A stretch of DNA of 64,000 nt from Massilia sp. IC2-278. Its GTDB lineage: Bacteria; Pseudomonadota; Gammaproteobacteria; Burkholderiales; Burkholderiaceae_D. The notes below the pieces were generated by a model. That model worked only from the letters and a program-made list of their open reading frames with translations, ran no database searches and was not told the DNA's origin. Position 1 is the stretch's first letter. Each line of letters begins with the position of its first letter. The DNA lies in the NCBI RefSeq assembly GCF_020708045.1, contig NZ_JAJFES010000003.1, forward strand, positions 248,001 to 312,000. The letters run 5' to 3'. Below are positions 35,833 through 44,856 of the stretch, in pieces. The position numbers and the translations under genes were made by a program.

Positions 35833-37284
35833 ATGGGCCTGCTTAACGCTCTCAACTACATCGACGGCCAGTGGCAAGGCGCGGCCGGCGGGGCCAGCGG
35901 CGAGAGCCGCAACCCCGCCGACGGCAGCGTCATCGGCAGCTATGCCGCCAGTGGCGTGGCCGAAGCACGAGCCGCCATCGCCGCGGCGCGCCAGGCGTTC
36001 GAAACCTCGCTGTGGTCGCACGATGCACGCCTGCGCCAGATGGTGCTGCTTGCCTGGGCCGACCGCCTGGAGCGGCGCGCCGAACTGGCAGCCCTGCTGA
36101 CCCAGGAAAACGGCAAGGTGCTGGCGCAGTCGCGCGGCGAGATGGCCGCTGCGATTTCCGAAATCCGCTACTACGCGGGCCTGACGCGCCATATGCCGGG
36201 GCACTTCATGGAAGTCGAGCCGGGGGCGTATTCCGCCACCCTGCGCGAGGCGGCCGGCGTGGCGGGCCTGATCATTCCGTGGAATGCGCCCATCGTGCTG
36301 TTGATCCGCTCGCTGGCGCCGGCCCTGGCCGCCGGCTGCACCGTGGTCATCAAGCCGGCGCACCAGACGGCGCAGATCACGACCCAGGTGCTGCGCGAAC
36401 TGGCGGCAGTCGAATCGCTGCCGCGCGGGGTGCTGAACCTGGTGTTGGAACACGGCAGCGAGGTGGCGCAGGAGCTGGTGGCATCGAACGACGTCGATGT
36501 GCTCAGCTTCACCGGTTCGAACCTGACCGGCCAGCGCATCATGGCGGCCGCCGCACCGACCATGAAGAAGCTGTCGCTGGAACTGGGCGGCAAATCGAGC
36601 TGCCTGGTGTTTCCGGATGCGGACATCGGCAAGGTGGCGCAACGGCTGGCGACGGCCGCCACCATCATCTCCGGTCAACAGTGCACGGCCGCGCGGCGGG
36701 TGCTGGTGCATGCGTCGCGCTATGACGAGATGAAGCGGGCCTTGAAGGCGGCGCTGGAAGCGATCGTGGTGGCGCCTGGGGATACGCCGGGCGCGGGCAT
36801 GGGGCCGCTGATCGACGGCGAGTCGCTGGATCGGGTGTCGAACGACGTCGAGCGCGCGCTGGGCATGTGCGACGAGGTCGTGCTGCGCGGCGGACGCGGT
36901 GCGGGCAAGCTGGCGAACGGGCACTTCCTGACGCCGACGCTGGTGGCGCATGCGGATGCGAATGCGTTCTTCACCCAGGACGAGATCTTCGGGCCGTTCG
37001 TGGTGCTCGAAAAATTCGAGGACGAGAAGGAAGCGGTGGCGCGTGCCAACAATACCTTGTTCGGGCTGTCGGCCAGCGTGTGGACGGCGGACGGCGACCG
37101 CGGCATGCGCCTGGCGCGGGCGCTGCGCAATGGGACGGTGTGGATCAATGACCATAACCGCTTGTTTGCGGAGGCGGAGACCGGTGGCTACCGGCGCAGC
37201 GGGATTGGGCGCCTGCATGGCTACGAGGGCCTGGCGGACTTCCTCGAGACCAAGCACATTTTCCGCAACGCCGGGTTGGTGTAA
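35833..37284 (+). CDS. NAD(P)-dependent aldehyde dehydrogenase
   Basis: 483 residues, typical class length. Catalytic Cys284 is in GQQCTAARR and general-base Glu250 in LELGGKSS; the cofactor segment IIPWNAPIVLLIRSLAPAL and the closing FGPFVVLEKFEDEKEAV are normal. It follows hmfE by 8 bases, so it belongs to the operon. It could oxidise furfural or the formyl intermediates of HMF oxidation to the acids, as a helper or alternative to HmfH. A role in another aldehyde step cannot be excluded. It is the last gene before the inverted-repeat element. Confidence 0.88.
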   Translation: MGLLNALNYIDGQWQGAAGGASGESRNPADGSVIGSYAASGVAEARAAIAAARQAFETSLWSHDARLRQMVLLAWADRLERRAELAALLTQENGKVLAQSRGEMAAAISEIRYYAGLTRHMPGHFMEVEPGAYSATLREAAGVAGLIIPWNAPIVLLIRSLAPALAAGCTVVIKPAHQTAQITTQVLRELAAVESLPRGVLNLVLEHGSEVAQELVASNDVDVLSFTGSNLTGQRIMAAAAPTMKKLSLELGGKSSCLVFPDADIGKVAQRLATAATIISGQQCTAARRVLVHASRYDEMKRALKAALEAIVVAPGDTPGAGMGPLIDGESLDRVSNDVERALGMCDEVVLRGGRGAGKLANGHFLTPTLVAHADANAFFTQDEIFGPFVVLEKFEDEKEAVARANNTLFGLSASVWTADGDRGMRLARALRNGTVWINDHNRLFAEAETGGYRRSGIGRLHGYEGLADFLETKHIFRNAGLV

Positions 37285-37325
37285 GGCCCGCACGGCGCAG
37301 CCTTTTGAGTGGACCGCGCCGCCAA

Positions 37326-37521
37326 ACGTAGGGTGGGCACTCCGTGCCCACGCGGTACGCACGCTTCCGTAGTCCGCAGCAGCGAGGCATCGCTCGCACC
37401 CTATGTAACGGCCACGGATCTGCTTTACGTGGCTCGGCTCGGCGCTATTGGGCGACAATTCAACGCACGTAGTGCAAGGTAAAGCACGTAACCGCGTGGG
37501 CACGGAGTGCCCACCGTACGT
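37326..37521. repeat. MITE-like element with hairpin-forming terminal inverted repeats
   Basis: About 196 bases between two convergent genes. The left end (37326-37357) and right end (37491-37521) are inverted copies, about 28 of 30 bases alike. Each end itself contains the palindrome GTGGGCAC/GTGCCCAC around a CT or GA centre. There is no coding sequence inside. The right end stops two bases before the TAA of the LysR gene. The core motif looks like a family repeated in related genomes (from memory, not checked). Confidence 0.6.
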
Positions 37522-37522
37522 G

Positions 37523-38443
37523 TTACGCCTCTGGCCGCTCACCCGGCGCGCGCAAGCGCATATTCGCCGCCAGCATCGAGATAAACAGTTTCGTCGCCGG
37601 ATTCAAGGGCCGCCTTGGATGCGACACGCTCACCACCCGCCGCACCAGCCGTGGCGACACGATCGGATACGCCCGCAGCGCCCCACTCGCCAACTGCCGG
37701 TGCACCGCCACGCGCGGCACAATGGTCGCCACCTGATTACGCTCGACCAGGTTGACGGTAGCCACCAGCGAATCGATCTCGAACTTCGGCACCAGCTCGA
37801 TGTTCTCGCTCTCGGCAAAGCTGTCGATGTTACTGCGCAGGCCGTGCCCACGACTCGGCAGCACCAGGTCCAGCCCGAGCGACGGCAGCTGGCGCAACGT
37901 GAGATTCGCCGGCAGGCTGGCCGCGAACCCCGGCCCCGTAATCAACACCATCTCCTCATCGATGATGTGCTCGACGTCCAGCGCCAGCGGCCGGCGCGGC
38001 TTGTTGACGATGGCCGCGTCCAGGCGCCCTCCGGCCACCCAGTCGGTCAGCGTGCTGGTATAGCCGTCGCTCACCGTCACGCCCACTTCCGGATACTTGT
38101 TCGAAAAATCGCTCAGGGTATCGACCAACACGCCCTCGGTGATCGAGGCGATCATGCCGATGTTCACGTGGCCGCGGATCTCGCCCTCGCTGCTCAGCAT
38201 CTGCGCCTGCGCGTTCGAAAAATCGCGCATGATCGGCAGGAACAGGCGGTACATCTGGCGCGCGGCGGCGGTCGGCACCATGCCCTGCTTGGTGCGCTCG
38301 AACAGCTTCTGGCCGAAGTGCTCCTCGAGCTTACTGATCTGCATGCTCAGGGCCGGCTGCACGATGTTCAGCCGGTGCGCGGCGCGCGTGACGGTGCCCT
38401 CTTCGTACAGGGAGATGAAGTAGTGAATCTGGCGGAATTCCAT
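37523..38443 (-). CDS. LysR-family regulator, probable activator of the hmf genes
   Basis: 306 residues. The N-terminal winged helix is standard (FRQIHYFISLYEEGTVTRAAHRLNIVQPALS, then FERTKQG). The effector domain of about 200 residues contains IGMIASITEGVLVDTLSDF and a LVATVNLVERNQVATIVPR segment like those of LysR proteins sensing small carboxylates. It stands convergent to the hmf operon at its 3' end. Cupriavidus hmf clusters also carry LysR-type regulators. The likely effector is a furan acid or furoyl-CoA, and the likely site is the inverted repeat before hmfA. Confidence 0.88.
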   Translation of the reverse strand: MEFRQIHYFISLYEEGTVTRAAHRLNIVQPALSMQISKLEEHFGQKLFERTKQGMVPTAAARQMYRLFLPIMRDFSNAQAQMLSSEGEIRGHVNIGMIASITEGVLVDTLSDFSNKYPEVGVTVSDGYTSTLTDWVAGGRLDAAIVNKPRRPLALDVEHIIDEEMVLITGPGFAASLPANLTLRQLPSLGLDLVLPSRGHGLRSNIDSFAESENIELVPKFEIDSLVATVNLVERNQVATIVPRVAVHRQLASGALRAYPIVSPRLVRRVVSVSHPRRPLNPATKLFISMLAANMRLRAPGERPEA

Positions 38444-38451
38444 GCAGGGAC

Positions 38452-38481
38452 GGGCAAGATGAGCGACGCTCCATCTTACCC
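38452..38481. terminator. Hairpin between the broken fdhA and the LysR gene
   Basis: GGGCAAGATG (38452-38461) and CATCTTACCC (38472-38481) pair with one mismatch and the centre AGCG/CGCT extends the stem. There is no T-run, so termination or a regulatory hairpin before the LysR start are both possible. Confidence 0.4.
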
Positions 38482-38526
38482 GATGGCGAAGCCTTCAGCG
38501 ATCCTCCGGCCCGCCCTGCGCCTGGC

Positions 38527-39666
38527 TTATTTACCCGGCTTCAGCACGACCTTGGTCCAGCCATCGGCGCGCTTGTCGAACTGCTCGTAGGCCTTCGGCG
38601 CTTCGTCCAGCGACAATTCGTGCGAAATGATGCTCGACGGTTTCGCCTTGCCCGCATGGATCAGCTTGGCGAGATGGCGGTTGTAGTGCTTGACGTTGGC
38701 CTGGCCGGTGCCGATGCGCTGACCCTTGAACCAGAAATTGCCGAAGTCGAAAGCCAGCTTGCCCTCCTTCGCCAATTCGTCGTGCGCGCCCGGGTCCTGC
38801 GGCAGGAACACGCCCACCACGCCGATGCCGCCGGTCGCCTTGACGGTCTGCACCAGGTTGTTCATGGTCAGGTTCGGCACTTCCTTGCCGTGCTTGTCGC
38901 AGCACTGGTAGCCCACGCATTCGCAGCCGCAATCGGCGCCCTTGCCGTCGGTCATGTCGAGGATCTGCTGCACGCCACCGCCTTCGGTATCGTCGATCGG
39001 GATCGCGCCCAGCTTCTCGGCCAGCGCCAGCCGGTCCTTGTGGGTATCGACCACGAATACCTGGCTCGCACCCTTGATGTTGGCCGACATGGCCGCCATC
39101 AGGCCGACCGGGCCGGCGCCATAGATGACCACCGATTCGCCTGGCTTGACGCCGGCCAGTTCGGTCGCGTGATAGCCGGTCGGGAAGATATCCGACAGCA
39201 TCACGTAATCGTTTTCCTTTTCCTTCGCATCCGGCGGCAGCACCAGGCAATTGTAGTCGCCGTAGGGCACGCGCAGCAGCTCGGCCTGGCCGCCGCTGTA
39301 AGGGCCCATGCCCGCAAAGCCGTAGGCCGCTCCGGCGGTGCCCGGGTTCGCCGTCAGGCAAAAGCCGGACAGGCCGCGTTCGCAATTTTCGCAAAAGCCG
39401 CAACCGATGTTGAATGGCAGGCAGACGATGTCGCCCACCTTCACGCGGTCGACGGCGTTGCCGACCTCGATCACTTCGCCCATGTTCTCGTGGCCGAGGA
39501 TGCGGCCGGTTTCCATGCTGGTGCGGCCTTCCTACATGTGCAGATCCGAACCGCAGATGTTGGTGGTGGTGATGCGCACCAGCACGTCTGTCGGCTTTTC
39601 GATCCGGGCGTCGGGCATGTCCTTCACCTGCACGTCGCAGGGACCGTTATAAACGAGCGCTTTCAT
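38527..39666 (-). pseudogene. fdhA: Glutathione-independent formaldehyde dehydrogenase (fdhA), interrupted by one in-frame amber codon
   Basis: The frame runs from the ATG at 39666 to 38527 (380 codons, normal length is close to 400), but codon 45 is TAG (39532-39534). The text reads ICGSDLHM-stop-EGRTSMETGRILGHEN, where this family has Tyr (TAC or TAT). Everything else is intact: catalytic zinc ligands in CGSD and GHEN, the structural zinc Cys group FCENCERGLSGFC, the NAD fold VVIYGAGPVGLMAA and a normal C terminus. A single base change therefore breaks an otherwise healthy zinc alcohol dehydrogenase-family gene that oxidises formaldehyde to formate. Either it is a very recent pseudogene, a suppressible stop or a sequencing error. 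Restart at the Met after the stop would lose part of the zinc site. Confidence 0.85.
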
Positions 39667-39769
39667 GTATTTCCTTTCCTGGGGGATTGGCTTCAAGGAC
39701 TCTTTGCGGGCTGATCCGCAAAAAGACGGGCCAGTCTGCACCCAGGAAGGGGATGGGACTGTTGGTTAC

Positions 39770-40036
39770 CTAACAGTCGCGGATGAATGGCCAGGAAAGG
39801 ATGCGCTTGGCATGCAGGATGATACGGGCGGCAACGTAGGCGATGACGAAGCCAAAGGCAAGCAAACTGCCTGCATCGTGCAGGACGGCAAGCCAGACGC
39901 CGGCCACGGTGGTGGCGGCGACGAGCAGCATCAGCGCCAGCTCGATGCTGAGGAAAAAGGCGGCGGCTTCGCGCCAGATGCGCAGGGTCAGGACGGCGAT
40001 GTCCCTGAAGCCAGGTGGGTTGCGGCGGGTACTCAT
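39770..40036 (-). CDS. Small membrane protein of unknown function
   Basis: 88 residues with two membrane helices (FFLSIELALMLLVAATTVAGVWLAVL and LLAFGFVIAYVAARIIL), a basic N terminus and a short hydrophilic C-terminal end. Charge distribution puts both ends in the cytoplasm. I do not recognise the family. The gene lies upstream of the broken fdhA on the same strand, with 103 bases between stop and start. Confidence 0.6.
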   Translation of the reverse strand: MSTRRNPPGFRDIAVLTLRIWREAAAFFLSIELALMLLVAATTVAGVWLAVLHDAGSLLAFGFVIAYVAARIILHAKRILSWPFIRDC

Positions 40037-40363
40037 ATCGACGATCTTGTAGCGAACCCGGCAATGCGGTGGGCGCCGGAAGCGGCGTGCCCGGGCATGC
40101 GGGGAAATGTATGCGCGGCAGCGGAGCGGCTGCGCGGCTGAAAAGGGGAACCGGCAAGCTTAGCAGGACAGCCCGGCCGCGGCAAGGTGCAGGAAGCCGC
40201 GCGAGATCATCTCCCCAGGCGTCTGTCAAATTCTCCAGCGTGCCTCCTCGGCGCGCTGCGTATCATCCTTACCACACTTCTTTCCAAACCTTCAATTTTT
40301 ACCTGTGCCGCTGGCGCCAGATTTAATATCGCGGATGAGCCCAAGTTTTACTAAGGAAAAACA
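40037..40363. other. Intergenic stretch of 327 bases before the TonB-dependent receptor
   Basis: No gene. The left half is GC-rich with a short stem (GCAGC/GCTGC near 40117-40132). The right half becomes AT-richer and pyrimidine-rich toward the receptor start, which has TAAGGA as ribosome site. It must carry promoters in both directions; no clear operator was found. Confidence 0.5.
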
Positions 40364-43105
40364 ATGAAAACAAATCTCAAGGCAGGTGCACGCGCCGTGC
40401 GCGGCCTGCTGCTCACCGGCGCCTGGACCCTGGGCAGTACGCTGACTGCCCCGGCATTCGCCCAGGATGTGACCGCAACTGAAACGCGCGACATGCCGCG
40501 CGTCGAAGTCACCGGTTCCGCCATCCGCCGCGTCGAATCCGAGACCGCGCTGCCGGTGCAGGTGATCTCGCGCGAAGAGATCGAGAAGACCGGCATCACC
40601 ACCGCCGCCGAACTGCTGGGCCGCGTGTCCGCCAACGTGAATGGCCTGACCGACGGTGCCAGCATCAACGTCGGCGGCGACCAGCGCGGCTTCAACAGCG
40701 CCAACCTGCGCGGCATCGGCACCTCGTCGACCCTGGTGCTGCTGAATGGCCGCCGCATGGCCAACTTCGCCTCGCCCGGCGACGACAGCGGCGTCGATTT
40801 GAACAACATCCCGGCCGCCGCCCTGGAACGCGTCGAAGTGCTGCTCGACGGCGCCTCGGCGCTGTACGGCACCGACGCCATCGGCGGCGTCATCAACTTC
40901 ATCACCCGCAAGGATTACCAGGGGCTGGAAATCGGCGGCTACGTCGGCAAGACCGACGAAGGCGGCGCCGGCAAGCGCACCCTGAGCATCAGCGCCGGCA
41001 CCGGCGCGCTCGACGCCGACGGCTACAACGTGTTCGCGGTGGCCGACTTCCAGCGCACGAACGCCCTGAACACCTCGCAGCGTTCCTTCATTCCGAACCT
41101 GCGCGTCGAAGAACGTCTCGGCCACCTGCTGTCGGGTTACACCAGCCCGGCGAACATCCGCCTGACCTCGTTGCAGCGCGACCGCCTGCAGGAGCTCGGC
41201 TTTACCATCAACGGCCAGCCGATCACGAACCGGCTGATCAATCTGTCGGTGCCGGCCTGCGACCCGCCGGCGAACGTCTACCTGCCGGCCGGCACCGGCG
41301 GCGTGGATGCCTGCACCTATAACTACATGGGCGACACCGAGCTGTATCCGAAGTCGGAAAAGGCCAGCCTGCTCAGCCGCGGCGTGGTGAAGCTGGGCGG
41401 CGGCCACCAGGCCTATGCCGAGGTGGCGCTGAGCCGCGCCAAGACCTGGTACACCGGCTCGGCCGCGCGCGTGACCGGCTACATCGACTACAGCCGCGTG
41501 CCGCAACTGGCCGGCACCGGCCTCGATGAACTCGACGACGATTACCCGGGCGAACTCGAACTGCGCATGCGCCTGAACGAGGCCGGCCAGCGCACCAGCG
41601 AACTGACCAGCGAAGGCGTGCGTGTTGTCGCTGGCATCACCGGCACCCTGGGCGGCTGGGACTACGACGCCGCCTTCAACCACAGCGTCAACACGGTCAA
41701 GGACAAGGATACCCACGGCTACGTGCTGTACAACGAGCTGCTGGAAGGGATCTACGACGGCCGCATCAACCCGTTCGGCCCATCCAGCGCCGAGGGCCGC
41801 GCCCTGATCGACAGCATCCAGGTGAACGACGTGGTGCGCCGCGCGCGCGGCACGCTCGACTCGGTCGACTTCAAGTTCTCGCGCGCGGTGTCGAAGATGG
41901 ACGGCGGCGATTTGGCCGTGGCGGTCGGCGGCGAAGCGCGCCGTGAACGCAACCGCTTCACGCCGTCCGAGCTGCTCCTGAGCGACAACATCAACAACGA
42001 CGCCGCCCCCGAAGGCGGACGCGCCACCAGCGACAGCCGCAAGGTGGCGGCGCTGTACGGCGAAGTGCTGGTGCCGTTTGCGAAGCAGTGGGAAGCCCAG
42101 CTGTCGGCACGCTACGACCATTACGAGCAGGTCGGCGGCGCGGCCAGCCCGAAGATCGGCCTCTCTTACCGCCCGCAGGCCGGCATGCTGCTGCGCGCCT
42201 CGGCCGGCCGCGGCTTCCGCGCGCCGACCATGACCGAGCTGCACCGCCCGACGGTCTACAGCGCCACCGCCACCCTGCCCGATCCGGTCTACTGCGCGAC
42301 GGTCGACAACAACTACTCGGACTGCGCCGACAACTGGGACACGCGCCGCTACAGCAACGAGAACCTGAAGCCCGAGCGCAGCCGCCAGTTCTCGCTGGGC
42401 GCGGTGGCCGCCCTGGGCAGCCATGTGAACGCCTCGCTCGACTACTGGAACATCAAGCGCACCGACTTGATCAGCGAGATCGGCGACGACATCATCCTGG
42501 GTAACCTGGCGAAATACGGCGACCTGGTCTACCGCGACGAGGACGGCCTGATCGACTACATCGAGCTGCGCAAGGAAAACCGCGGCGCCCAGCTGGCGCG
42601 CGGCCTCGACCTGGCTGTCACGGTGCGCGGCGTGAACACGCCCTACGGCCACTTCGGCGGGCGCCTGAACGGCACCTATGTGCTGTCTTCGAAAATCCAG
42701 AATGCGCCGGGCGATCCTTACGTGAGCAACCTGAACCGCTTCGTCACCGACGGCGTGGTCCAGCGCTGGCGCCATACCCTGAGCCTGGACTGGGACCAGG
42801 GCCCGTTCTCGGCCAATTTGCAGAACACCTGGTCGAGCGGCTACGAAGACCAGAACACGGCGATCAACATCGACGACGGCAGCGTGGTGGCGGCCAACCG
42901 CGTGAAGTCGTATTCGCTGTGGGACCTCTCCGGCGCCTATGAATTCGATCCGAAGCTGAAGCTGCGCGTCGGCGTGCAGAACCTGTTCAACCGCGCCCCG
43001 CCCTACTCGAACCAGGCCTATTACTTCCTGTCGGGCTACGATCCGAGCTACACCGATCCGCGTGGACGCCGCTTCTACGCCAGCGTGAACTACACCTTCC
43101 GCTGA
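40364..43105 (+). CDS. Large TonB-dependent outer-membrane receptor
   Basis: 913 residues. Signal peptide (AVRGLLLTGAWTLGSTLTAPAFA), TonB-box region, a plug domain with VEVTGSAIRRVESETALPV, FNSANLRGIGTSSTLVLLNGRR and GASALYGTDAIGGVINFI, then a long barrel ending in YASVNYTFR. The plug pattern with GSAIRR belongs to the large receptors of environmental proteobacteria that take up siderophores, peptides or carbohydrates. It has its own terminator. The next genes encode a peptide/nickel-type ABC importer, so the two may handle the same compound in series. The substrate is unknown. Confidence 0.92.
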   Translation: MKTNLKAGARAVRGLLLTGAWTLGSTLTAPAFAQDVTATETRDMPRVEVTGSAIRRVESETALPVQVISREEIEKTGITTAAELLGRVSANVNGLTDGASINVGGDQRGFNSANLRGIGTSSTLVLLNGRRMANFASPGDDSGVDLNNIPAAALERVEVLLDGASALYGTDAIGGVINFITRKDYQGLEIGGYVGKTDEGGAGKRTLSISAGTGALDADGYNVFAVADFQRTNALNTSQRSFIPNLRVEERLGHLLSGYTSPANIRLTSLQRDRLQELGFTINGQPITNRLINLSVPACDPPANVYLPAGTGGVDACTYNYMGDTELYPKSEKASLLSRGVVKLGGGHQAYAEVALSRAKTWYTGSAARVTGYIDYSRVPQLAGTGLDELDDDYPGELELRMRLNEAGQRTSELTSEGVRVVAGITGTLGGWDYDAAFNHSVNTVKDKDTHGYVLYNELLEGIYDGRINPFGPSSAEGRALIDSIQVNDVVRRARGTLDSVDFKFSRAVSKMDGGDLAVAVGGEARRERNRFTPSELLLSDNINNDAAPEGGRATSDSRKVAALYGEVLVPFAKQWEAQLSARYDHYEQVGGAASPKIGLSYRPQAGMLLRASAGRGFRAPTMTELHRPTVYSATATLPDPVYCATVDNNYSDCADNWDTRRYSNENLKPERSRQFSLGAVAALGSHVNASLDYWNIKRTDLISEIGDDIILGNLAKYGDLVYRDEDGLIDYIELRKENRGAQLARGLDLAVTVRGVNTPYGHFGGRLNGTYVLSSKIQNAPGDPYVSNLNRFVTDGVVQRWRHTLSLDWDQGPFSANLQNTWSSGYEDQNTAINIDDGSVVAANRVKSYSLWDLSGAYEFDPKLKLRVGVQNLFNRAPPYSNQAYYFLSGYDPSYTDPRGRRFYASVNYTFR

Positions 43106-43124
43106 TCCGGCGGTCCTTGACCAG

Positions 43125-43155
43125 ACCGGCGCCCGCTGTGGCGCCGGTTTTTTTT
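43125..43155 (+). terminator. Terminator of the TonB-dependent receptor gene
   Basis: ACCGGCGCC (43125-43133) pairs with GGCGCCGGT (43140-43148) around a 6-base loop, followed by an uninterrupted T-run. It is a textbook intrinsic terminator 19 bases behind the stop. Confidence 0.92.
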
Positions 43156-43263
43156 GGTCTTCCCGATCCTGCCGCCACGGCAGTGGACCGGTGGCCTGCC
43201 GTTATAATCACGGCCTTTCGCCGCAGCCCTGGTGGCCAGGCGTCCTTACACCTTTCTCCTGAC

Positions 43264-44856
43264 ATGAGCCGATCAAGCGACCCATCCCGCCGGCGCCGCA
43301 GTGTGCTGGCGGCCACGGCGGCCTCGCTCCTGCCCTGGCGCGCCGGGGCCGACGACCGCGCCGGCCCGCACGCGCACGCGTTCACGGCCGCCGGCAAGGA
43401 CGTGCTGACCGTGGTCGGCCCCTGGGAGATGACCGGGCTCGACCCCTCGCGCGCCGGCTACATGTTCCAGCGCATGGAGGTGGTGGAAACCCTGCTCGAC
43501 GTGAGTCAACGTGGGCGCCTGCAGCCGCGCCTGGCCACCTCGTGGCAGGTGTCGAATGACGGCTTGAGCTGGCGCTTCCGCCTGCGCGGCAACCGCCGCT
43601 TCCACGACGGCAGCGAGATCACGCCAGAAAACGTGCTGATGTGCCTGCGCCGCGCCCATGCCAGGCCCGGCGTGCTGCGCCTGGCCGACATCCGCGCCAT
43701 CTCCGCCGACGGCGGCGACATCGTGATCGCGCTGAACCGGCCGTTCGCGCCGCTGCCCTACCTGCTCACGCACTTCTCGGTGCAGATTTTGGCGCCGGCT
43801 TCGTTCGACGCCAAAGGCAACGTGGTGCGCATCGTCGGCAGCGGGCCGTTCAAGATCGTCTCGATCTCGATGCCGCAGCAGTTCGACGTCGAGCGCTTCG
43901 ACGGCTACGGTGGGCTGGCAGTGCCGGGCCAGGTGCGGCGCGCCCGCTACATCAGCGTGGCGCGCGCCGAAACGCGGACCCTGCTGGTGCAAAGCGGCCA
44001 GGCCGAACTGGCGTTCTCGCTCGACCCGCCCAGCATCCGCGCGCTGCGCACCAGCCCGAAAGCGCTACTCGTCACGCAGATGCTGCCGCGTACCACCTTC
44101 CTGAAGCTCAACAGCGGCCATCCCCTGCTGGCCGACGTGCGCGTGCGGCGCGCCATCTCGCTCTGCGTCGAGCGCGAAGGCATCGCGCGCGCCCTGCTGC
44201 GCGATGCCGATCTCGGCGCATCGCAGCTGTTCCCGCCGTCGATGCGCGGCTGGCACGACCCGGCGCTGGCGCCGCTGCGCACCGACCCGGCCGCGGCGCG
44301 GCGCCTGCTGGCCGACGCCGGCTGGCTGCCCGGGCCGGACGGCATCCGCTACCGAAAGGGCCAGCGCCTCGCGCTGAGCCTGACCACCTTCGTCGACCGT
44401 CCCGAACTGCCGCTGATCGCCGCCGCGCTGCAGGAAGAGATGCGCCAGATCGGCATCGCCGTGCGCGTCGTCATCGGCAACTCCAGCGACATCCCGGCCG
44501 GCCACCGCAGCGGCGGTTTGCAGATGGGCCTGGTGGCGCGCAACTTCGGCAATTTGCCGGACCCGGTGGCCACCCTGCTGCAGGACTTCGGCCCCGATGG
44601 CGGCGACTGGGGCGCCATGGGCTGGCGCAACACCGAGGTCCCAAGCGCGCTGGCGCGCCTGGCGGCGGCAACCCAGGCCGACCCGGTGCAGGACGCCGCG
44701 GCGCGCGCCCGGGTGGCGGCCGTGCTGCAGGCCGAGCTGCCGGTGATCCCCGTGGTGTGGTACCGGCAAGTGTGCGCGGCCAGCCGCCGCATCGCCGGCG
44801 TCAGCATCGACCCCTTCGAGCGCAGCTACAGGATCTCGCAACTGCAATGGACATGA
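43264..44856 (+). CDS. ABC transporter substrate-binding protein, peptide/nickel family (SBP_bac_5)
   Basis: 530 residues from the ATG at 43264; the open frame begins upstream, but here a Tat-like signal starts (SRRRRSVLAATAASLL). SBP_bac_5 features: LATSWQVSNDGLSWRFRLR, FHDGSEITPENVLMCLRRA, GSGPFKIVSISMPQQF, VRRAISLCVEREGIARALL and ELPVIPVVWY near the end. It binds a solute in the periplasm, usually oligopeptide, nickel chelate or opine. A TATAAT lies about 55 bases upstream. It heads an operon of four genes, and its stop overlaps the first permease start. Twin-arginine export is unusual but known for metal-chelate binders. Confidence 0.88.
   Translation: MSRSSDPSRRRRSVLAATAASLLPWRAGADDRAGPHAHAFTAAGKDVLTVVGPWEMTGLDPSRAGYMFQRMEVVETLLDVSQRGRLQPRLATSWQVSNDGLSWRFRLRGNRRFHDGSEITPENVLMCLRRAHARPGVLRLADIRAISADGGDIVIALNRPFAPLPYLLTHFSVQILAPASFDAKGNVVRIVGSGPFKIVSISMPQQFDVERFDGYGGLAVPGQVRRARYISVARAETRTLLVQSGQAELAFSLDPPSIRALRTSPKALLVTQMLPRTTFLKLNSGHPLLADVRVRRAISLCVEREGIARALLRDADLGASQLFPPSMRGWHDPALAPLRTDPAAARRLLADAGWLPGPDGIRYRKGQRLALSLTTFVDRPELPLIAAALQEEMRQIGIAVRVVIGNSSDIPAGHRSGGLQMGLVARNFGNLPDPVATLLQDFGPDGGDWGAMGWRNTEVPSALARLAAATQADPVQDAAARARVAAVLQAELPVIPVVWYRQVCAASRRIAGVSIDPFERSYRISQLQWT

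Noticed and set aside
37326..37521. The repeat element as a riboswitch, RNA gene or CRISPR
   Set aside because: It lies at the 3' ends of convergent genes and has only two repeat ends with no spacers; there is no leader position.
38527..39516. Shorter fdhA starting at the Met at 39516 as a functional gene
   Set aside because: It would lack the first 50 residues, including the catalytic zinc Cys region (CGSD), so a working enzyme is unlikely.
39532..39534. Amber codon read as pyrrolysine or another recoded residue
   Set aside because: No sign of such recoding in these bacteria, and the family has a plain Tyr here, not a special residue.
40292..42775. 827-residue open frame antisense to the TonB-dependent receptor
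   Set aside because: Composition is His/Arg/Gln/Val-rich low complexity without motifs; the receptor on the plus strand is certain.
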